Notes under the pieces: generated by a model
Database searches by the model: none
Seen by the model: the letters and a program-made list of their open reading frames with translations, nothing else
Told to the model about the DNA's origin: nothing
Position numbers and translations under genes: made by a program
Assembly (NCBI RefSeq): GCF_030273125.1
Contig: NC_081519.1
Location: 10,420,869 to 10,484,868, forward strand
Length of the DNA: 64,000 nt
From: Centropristis striata
Lineage: Eukaryota; Chordata; Actinopteri; Perciformes; Serranidae
Direction: 5' to 3'
In this document: positions 47,202 to 56,200 of the stretch, one piece after another
Position numbering within the stretch: the first letter of the stretch is position 1
Layout: each line of letters opens with the position of its first letter

Positions 47202-50200
47202 CCTCTTTTTTAAGTGTTTGCTGCTGCTGTTTTTATGGAGCCATCTCCTGGACAGTAGCCTGGTTTTCACAGCCTTTCCTTTAAAAGGCGCTGCCAATGA
47301 CAGGAAGGACTCCTCCTCCTGCCAGGGCAGGAAGGCAGGAGAGGACAGAGGGGGGAAGAGGGTTATTAGTGAGGGTTGAGCAGAGGGGGAGGGAGGTGGG
47401 AGCGCAGGGGAGGGGAGGGGACGCTGGTATTGAACTTAGAACAGCTGATGAAAGGGATTGTCACTCAGATCTCCCCCATCTCCTCCCTGCTGTCGTGGTA
47501 ATTACTCGCTCAGCATATTTGAGGTTGTGGCTCTCCCCCGCTGTTTATCTGCTCATGAATTACAACAGAGTACAGTCATTCTAAGCATGACACATGCATT
47601 TTATCATGAAAAGTATAGGATTTCATTTACAAGTTGCATTAACTTTGCCCTTTGAAATCAACTAAACAAAGGGGTTTTTTAAGCGTTCTGGCAATTCGAT
47701 AATGAATGATGTTCAGTCCACTGTTTTCCTCCTCTTCTCTCCTCACACTGTTTCTGTGAGTGTTGTCGCACTCGAGTCAAACTGAAAACCCTCACATACT
47801 GTCAAGCCAAGCAGCCCACACACACATATTCACATGTGCACACACATTCCACAGTATGCTGTTGAACATTTTGTGAAGCGAATGTAAAAACTGAATTTAC
47901 CCTCCAAATTAATGTCCAGAGTGCTCAGGGTGAAAGGAATATCAGTCAGAATTGGTGTTTTGCTGATTTTTACTGTGTTTTTCAGGGTTCCTTTGGGTGC
48001 TGGAAACATTTGAATTTCAATTTAGTGGTTTTTAAGGTCCAGAAAGTGCTTGGATCTTGAGTTAAGTGCTTGGAACTGCCTGGAGTTAAACTTATATAGG
48101 ATGTTAAATCTACTTACAAACAGGACACATTTTGAATAATGATTAAAACACTTTGTTGTGTGTTACTGTTACATCTAATTAAATATGAATGAGGTTTAAT
48201 AATAAATATCCTGTATATACTATATATAAATATACAATTCACAACAGCTGTACGTTGCTGGAAAGGTTTAAAAGGGACCTTAAAAAGTGCTAAAAATTTT
48301 AATTGAATTTGGAAAAAAGTTGTATTTCTCAATGCTTTGGCTCCAAAATAAAATGAATCTAGTTTTGTTTGATTGTCACAGTCCTGAGCATTATCCTCCA
48401 CCACTCTGTGGTGCGAGTCTCTTTGGAGCCTTCAGGCCAAAGTCTAGTTCAATGAGATGTTGGATGTTGGCAGGTTGAGCCAGGCTGCAGGCCCTACAGG
48501 CCAAATGTCACACTGTGTCGAGCACAAAGCCACTCTAAGACAAATGAAAAAAACACACAGCAACAAACCACATGCTCACTCTGTTCATGTGTTTGTGTGC
48601 TGCAGAATTTAAACCAACTGCAGCTCTGTGACATGTGCTGTCAGTCACTGTGTTTTCCTTTTTTACATTTACCAAAATATTAAAATCATCAGTTGCAACT
48701 TTATGATTCAAATAATGTTTATACTATTTCTTAAAGGTTTGCAAATACTTTTAATAGTATATACAATGTTGTAATATGTGCAACAATAAACTGTTCATAT
48801 GACATTAATTATAGCATTAATAATAGTTAGTAAACATTATTAATGATTATTTAATTGTAAACAATAAAATAACTATTTGATAATTTCTCATTACTTTAGT
48901 ATAGTGTCTAGAATTAGTTTTCATGTGGGACACAGCATGTGTTTGAAGCTGTTCTTGATTCTATGTTTCCTTATTTTATATGAATTTTTGTATTTACTTA
49001 ATGTAGAGTATTTTAGTAAACTACTGAGGTCTGAAATAGTCATTCCTGTGCTTTAAGACTCTCTGGCATGAGCGCTGATAAGGAAGGTGTCTGCTTTCAG
49101 AGGGGCTCCTGTTGTCTAAACAGGGATGTGTTGATCTGACAACAAACGCTGAGAGGAGAAGAGGAAGGTGGGAAAAACCGAGAAACAAGAATAGATCCAG
49201 TGAGGTGATTTTAAAGAGACACTTCACCCCCACACATACCTTTTCTCTTACCTGTAGTGTTATTTATCAAACTGGATTGTTTCAGTGTGAGTTGCCAAAT
49301 TGTTGGAGATGTCGGCCAAGGAAATGTCACCTTGTTTTGAATATAATTGGAACTTGATGACACTTTGCTTGGGGTGCTAAAATGATTTGAAAAAATCAAC
49401 AGCAATGTCACTTTCCAGAGATCAAAACCTGGTAATTAAAGACATGGCTGTGAACAGTTCCATGTACAAACTATTTTCTTTGTCGTATTGTTCCTACATG
49501 AAACTGATGACTAGCACTTCAGGTAGGAGGGAGAAAAAAAAGTATATTTATAATTTTAGGGCGCTCCCTTTGTCAGTCCAGTGACAGGTTTTATTTATAG
49601 TTTGTGTTGCATGTGAAGCTCTCTATAGAAGATTTATCAAGCTAGCTGATGAGGCTGATTCACACGAGTCATCTTGTCTGTTCTGCGTCCAATAGAGGCT
49701 TGCTGATTGATGTTGTGACACGCTGAGAGGTGAGCTGTAGGTTAAGAAGAGAGAGGTATTTTTTTCAGGCCGAGGCTCTGAGGCTGAGCTCAGTTCAGGG
49801 TGATGACAGCTGCCTGACAGTTTTTGGCTCCTCTCCTTCTTTCTCCACGCCAGGTAAAGCCCCCCCTCCCTCCTCCTCCCTCCTCCTCCCTCTCTCTCTC
49901 TCGCCGCCTTCAGCCCAGTGTCTCTCACCCTGTCTCCCTCCGTCATGTTCCTGGGAGTCACGTCCCTCCTCGCCCGCTCTCACCACCCTCAGACGGTGTC
50001 AGTCACTACCTCTCTCCTGGCGCCAGATGCAGCTTCTCTGTTTCAATGGGAGCTATTTTTCCACTTGTTCTCTCAGGGACACTTTTACATTGTCAGTGTT
50101 ACTATATAAACAGAAAACAGTGCTCGAGTTACAGTGCCGCTCATTCAGCTCCCACCTGGACTCCAATGCTCTCCACACTGAACACATACAAGTATTTACC

Positions 50201-53200
50201 TCCTGCCTCACAAGCAGCTCTTTGTTTACTTATAAACTCAAGTGAAACATGACACTCTCTCCTGCATACTCTGAATAATTTCAGCTCGCTCATTGTTGGA
50301 CAACACTGCATTTTATTTATAGCATTCTGTAGAAAAGTGTATGAAATGGGCAAAAAAAGATCTCATAGCTGCAACTTTAAAAAAAAATGTTTTTATTGAT
50401 CAATCTGCCAGTTACTTTCTTGGTTAATTACAGAATAATTTGATCCAGAAAATTTCAGAAAATAGTGTAAAAAGGCTGTCAAACTCCATCCTGAAGCCAG
50501 AGGTGTTGTCCTCAAATCGTCCAAAACTCAAATGTATTCAGCTAACTATCACAGTAGACAAAGAAAGGAAAGAACTCATGCATTCTCAAACAAAAAGGAA
50601 GTTTTTCTCTCAACAAAATAAATGTTTTTTACACTTAAAGCAGGTAAACATCGTCAAATAGAAACACAAAATACAATTATTATTCAGAAAATGTGCATAT
50701 GTCCCCTTTAACTATTATTTTCTTGTGCTGGAAGCCCACTGATTCCTAAGGGGGCTTTAATCATATTACTTTTTTTCCCCCAAAGTCATCTTTTTTTTTT
50801 TTCATATTCAGAATGCAGCACATACGCTTTTAAGTGCTGTTGGGCCAGTTGTTTATTTCAGGGTTTGTTTATTTTTTATTGATTCTTGTTGGGAAATAAT
50901 TGTCTGTGTGTATGTGATCTCTTGACCTAAAACTTGAGTAATTGATCACTATTAAAGTTGTATACAGCAACAGCTTCACTTAAAAAAAAACATAAAAAGC
51001 ATAATGGTGCATCATAGGGCACAGTGTACAGCTGTATACTGCAGCGTTGACAATAGGAAAATAGTGTCACAATGCACACGTTCCAGTTAAAAATACACCA
51101 TTATGAAAGGCAGCAACTGTGAAAATATATGTAATATAAAGCAAAGTAATGATGTAAGCATCATAAACATGTTCAGTTATAACAACAACAGCCAGACTGC
51201 CAGTTGTTTGCTTTAATTTAAACATGGTAAACAAAAGGAAGTATTTACTCTCATGTTGCTGCAACACATTGATGCTTTTAAATGTTTTTTATATATTTCA
51301 GTGAAGTTAAAATACATTAATATTATCGATTAAACTCTGGGACTTAAAAACAACAAAGATGTTCAAATACATGCTCACATGCCATAAAAAGTTAATGTCC
51401 ATTGGTGTGGTGTATTTTGTATTTCCCTTTCAGATTGCCCTCTCACTCACAACACTGACTAATATACACAAAAACAAAAAAAGATTTTATTTTATTTTTG
51501 AAAGCATTTAGTCCATGTCAGATAATAATGATTAATGAATTATCTGCAGGAAAACAGCTGTACACACATTCAGATGTGTTTTGTCACGATTAATTAATGC
51601 TGTGTCATTTTTGAACACATTTCTGAACTTTGAAGCGAGCTGCTGGTCATGTAGTTAGTAATGGCCTTCTTCAGTCAAGGTCAAAGTTAAATGGTCAGGA
51701 TTTTATTTAACCTCTCGGCCACTGGGAAGTTTCTGTCCTCGCTCTCACCTCCTTCTTCCCTTTTCTTTCTCTTTTCATTTTCCCCTCTCTGTTTTTATTA
51801 GATTATTCCTTTGTGCCTTTGCCTCTCTGTTTTTTGAAACCTTACCACTCTTGTTAATGACAGGCTGCGGGTTCAGATTGGGGTTGCTGCGGTGGGGTGG
51901 GGGCCACATTTGGTTCAGTCCTGTGCGATCCATTGAAGGTGACAGGAGGGGCTGTGACTTTGGGGTTTTTGACCCCGGATTCTTTATTTTTACTAGGAAG
52001 GGATCCAAGGATGGAGCTGTTGATGTGAATAGCTGCCCAAGGTGACTGGATCCCAATAAAGAGGCCGTCAGCCTGGCCGGGGGCCTCCTTCCCATCCCAG
52101 ACACAACCTTTATAGGGCCGCTTATGAGCCTGGGCAACTATTAAACCCTGTCCAGCCTGCACTGAGGAATTTAGGGCCAGGAAACAAGGGAGTGGGGGTG
52201 GGAATGGGCAAAGAGAGGTGAAGTTGGGGTGACTGAAGGTGAAAGTTGAAAGGCATGTTCGAAGGAATCTGGTTGTTCTTTAGTCATCACCTTCAAATGT
52301 GTACCAGGCGTGTTTCACTTTTTAAAGAGCAAGAAGCCACGGTTTTAATCAGCTGGACGCCCCTGTCTCCGCTTTGTTTGTCTTGAACGTTTTCATTAGC
52401 AGCAGTTGTGTGACTTGTGCCTGTGGCCAGCAAATGGTGTTATACAGTGTGCCATTTTCTTTAGCGAGACAGCGAGAAGGAACAGAGGGAGACAGCCGAG
52501 TCTCATAAACATCCCGCCTCTGTTTGTTCACATGGGGCTGGAGGTATATAGGCAGGTCTGGTTGGACAGCCTTTCAAATAAAAATGTGAGCTTGTGCATG
52601 TGTGTGCGCGCGCACACACAGACACACACACTGATGCAAAAAAATTCAGATGTCAGTCAAAAAGTCAACAGAGGTATGCTGCTCCCCCACTCACCAGTAA
52701 ATGGAGAAGCCAATCAAATCTCAGCTGCCAATCAGCATTTTATCAGCAGGGCCATCTGGCCATCAGCTAATTGTGTCTCTTTTAAGTCCCTGTCAATCAG
52801 CAGTGTCCCCCACTCCCCTCCTTTTTCTCTTAAAAATGTCTGCCTTTGAGCTTGCCTTCTGGCTCCAAGGGGTGGCCTGCATGGGGTTGGGGGTTGTTTG
52901 TTGACTATTCTCTCCTTAATCAGTTGGTGTATTAGCTTTCATCATAGTTTCAAAGACTTTAAGGACTTATGTAAACAAGATGTTCTGATATAATAAGAGT
53001 CTCTTTTCTCTCTCTTTCTCTGCAGCGGTTGAGACCCAGAGCACCAGCTCAGAGGAGATGGTGCCCAGCTCTCCTTCTCCTCCTCCTCCTCCTCGCGTCT
53101 ACAAGCCGTGCTTTGTGTGCCAGGACAAGTCATCTGGTTATCACTATGGAGTGAGCTCCTGTGAGGGCTGCAAGGTAAATGAAGAGACTTTACAGGACGT

Positions 53201-56200
53201 GTATGCAGGGAACAGCTTATGTCCGCTGAAAAACCTGATGTTCAACTAGAACCTAACAGATGTCTGCACTGCATAGCTGCACTGCTTCTGCTGAGCTGCC
53301 CTCTAGTGCTTCCTTACAAATACCGCACTTTATTAATGTAGCACAGCCAAACATTGTGCTGTATGTGACAAGCATAGTTTTACTGCATCTAAATTGAATG
53401 AAACTGTGGTTAAAGTGGAGAACATTCAATAGAGATTGATACAGAGACCAATAAATGGAAGTTAAGAGAGAAGAAGTGAAAAAAAAAAACAGTTTTATGT
53501 GAGATATCAGCCAGTCAAATCTTTGGTGAGAAGGCTAAAAATGTATACAATGCTTCACCCTTGAGCATATTGCAATGTATTTTATAAAATTTGAAAAGAA
53601 TCAACTAAAAGTTTAAAACCATGTTAGCAGCTCTATGAGGCTGAACTTTTGGTACATCAGTGCTTTGAGTTACACGCTAACAACAGGTTAACACTATCTC
53701 ATGCTAATTAATAACGAAATAACCGTGTTCTCAATCTTAGTTTAGCGTGTTAGCATGCTAATATTAGCTAAAAAACACTCCCTTCATTCATGTGGTGTCG
53801 GAATAATTAGAAATATTAGTTCCTGACTGGGAAAACTCGGAAATGTAGGTAGATATGAAGGGAGTTGAGGTCATGTTACGTAGAAACATGGCTGATGAAA
53901 ATAAATGTTTGGTTTGCTGTAAGAATTTTTTTATTAATTCACGTTTTGGATGTCAATGTTATGCTTAAATGTAAGTTGAAAAATGTTTAAAATGGCAACA
54001 GTCAGTTGCTTTCCACACAGAGTCACCCTGATTTAAAAACAAATTAAATTGAATTAAATTTATTTTCTGTGATCATATTTAAAGCATTTTTTTCTGTCAT
54101 GAATAAGTGTGCAACATATATTCTTTTATTGGTTTTAAGGGTTTCTTTCGGCGCAGCATCCAAAAGAACATGGTGTATACCTGCCACCGAGATAAGAACT
54201 GTCAGATTAACAAAGTTACCCGAAACCGCTGTCAGTACTGTCGGCTGCAGAAGTGCTTTGAGGTTGGCATGTCCAAAGAAGGTGAGAAGCACATGTTGGC
54301 CTCAATCATTTTGTTATAAGATAATACTTCACTATCCCTTTGAGTAAAATCCAATGAGAAGAATGGGCTTTCTAAGTGTGTCACCTTGTGTTTCCCTATA
54401 GCGGTGCGTAACGACAGGAACAAAAAGAAGAAGGATGTGAAGGAGGAGGTGGTGCTGCCAGAGAACTACGAGCTGACTGGAGAACTGGAGGAGCTGGTGA
54501 AGAAAGTCAGCAAAGCTCACCAAGAGACCTTTCCATCTCTGTGCCAATTAGGAAAATACACCACAGTGAGTTTTTTTTTTTTTTAATTTAGCATAATCAC
54601 ATTCACCCCTAAACACTCTACTCAAGCATTAGCTCACCGCTTTGCCAGAAGGACAACACTGTATGCACAGCCACACAGACAACACTGTCCCTCTTTCTCT
54701 CTCTCAGAATTCAAGTGCTGACCACAGAGTACAGCTGGACTTGGGCCTGTGGGATAAGTTCAGTGAGCTGTCCACTAAGTGCATTATAAAGATTGTGGAG
54801 TTTGCCAAGCGGCTACCAGGCTTCACTACGCTCACCATCGCTGACCAGATCACCCTCCTCAAATCTGCATGTCTGGACATCCTGGTACCAACCACATGCT
54901 CCTATTACTCCTTTAACTCCTTCCACCTCCCTAACGCTTTCTCATTTGTCACGCTGCTTAACTTTTATTCTGAAAAACAGTGATGAATTTGTTTTGGACT
55001 GATTTTCATCCTCACTTTTTATTTATTTCCGTCTTGTGATTTTCTTCCCGTTCTTAGATGCTGAGGATATGCACTCGCTACACCCCAGAACAGGACACAA
55101 TGACTTTCTCAGATGGCCTGACTCTCAACAGGACCCAGATGCATAACGCTGGCTTTGGCCCACTCACAGACCTGGTGTTTGCCTTTGCTGGTCAGCTGCT
55201 GCCTTTGGAGATGGACGACACAGAGACTGGCCTGCTCAGTGCGATCTGCCTAATCTGCGGAGGTACTGTTTATTTTTTTTATTACGTTTTCCATCTTCTA
55301 GTGTGCTTACAGACTTTAAAATGTGACTACGTCTCATTGTTTTGTGATTCCCTCGCTCATTTTTCCAGTTTTTCTAACATTTCTTTACCTCTTGTGTCTG
55401 TTTCCATCATTGGTTCAGACCGTATGGATCTGGAGGAGCCACAAAAGGTAGACAAGCTGCAGGAGCCGCTGCTAGAGGCTCTGAAGATCTACACCCGCCG
55501 CAGACGCCCAAACAAGCCTCACATGTTTCCCCGCATGCTGATGAAAGTCACAGACCTCCGAGGAATCAGCACCAAAGGTCAGTGGAGGTTTTATATACCA
55601 GTACCACAGATAAGAATTGAAACAGTTAGTTAACAACGGGATCAACAACTGTAAAGTAGATAAAGTTGCCAATGAAAATTTGGTTAGATTTGGACTTTTG
55701 TTTTACATTATTTCTCAATTACAATAAAGTAAAAAATATGTCATTTTGTAAAAACAGTTCTGCTTCATCTACTGGTGTCAAGACAACATTAAACATTGTT
55801 TTAGCATTACTATCCCAATTCGAGTGTCGTATTGGCACTAGTGTCAAAAAAATCCAAACAATGCCACACCTTTATTTAGGAAATGAAAGTAACGCATTGA
55901 CAGTTTCATTTCGAAATCACGCACAGAATATATGTTTTAAAAGAGCTGATTAGTGGGAAATTTAAATCAGTTAATATAAATGTGTCATAAGAACTATGCA
56001 CAGAAAATAGTTATCAGAGAGAAGATACCATCATCTGCATATAGGAGCACAAAGAGGCTTTGTTTTTTTCAAGTGGGAAGAAATCTGTCAATTAGCATAA
56101 ATGGATTAAAAGACAATGGGCCCCTGAGCACAGACCTGTAGGAGGCCCCCCACCCTAGACTTTACTTTCAGTAACTTTGCATTGCTTTGTAGTTGTTTGG

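Larger units (their letters stand above)
41650..53025 (+). other. rarg: rarg intron between gamma-2 exon and first shared exon
   Basis: About 11.4 kb of noncoding DNA. Recognisable repeats are listed separately. I see nothing in 41,650-43,000, 44,120-45,250, 48,300-50,380 and 50,650-51,670 that I can name. A degenerate fish-repeat-like segment lies at about 46,380-46,640. Confidence 0.8.
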
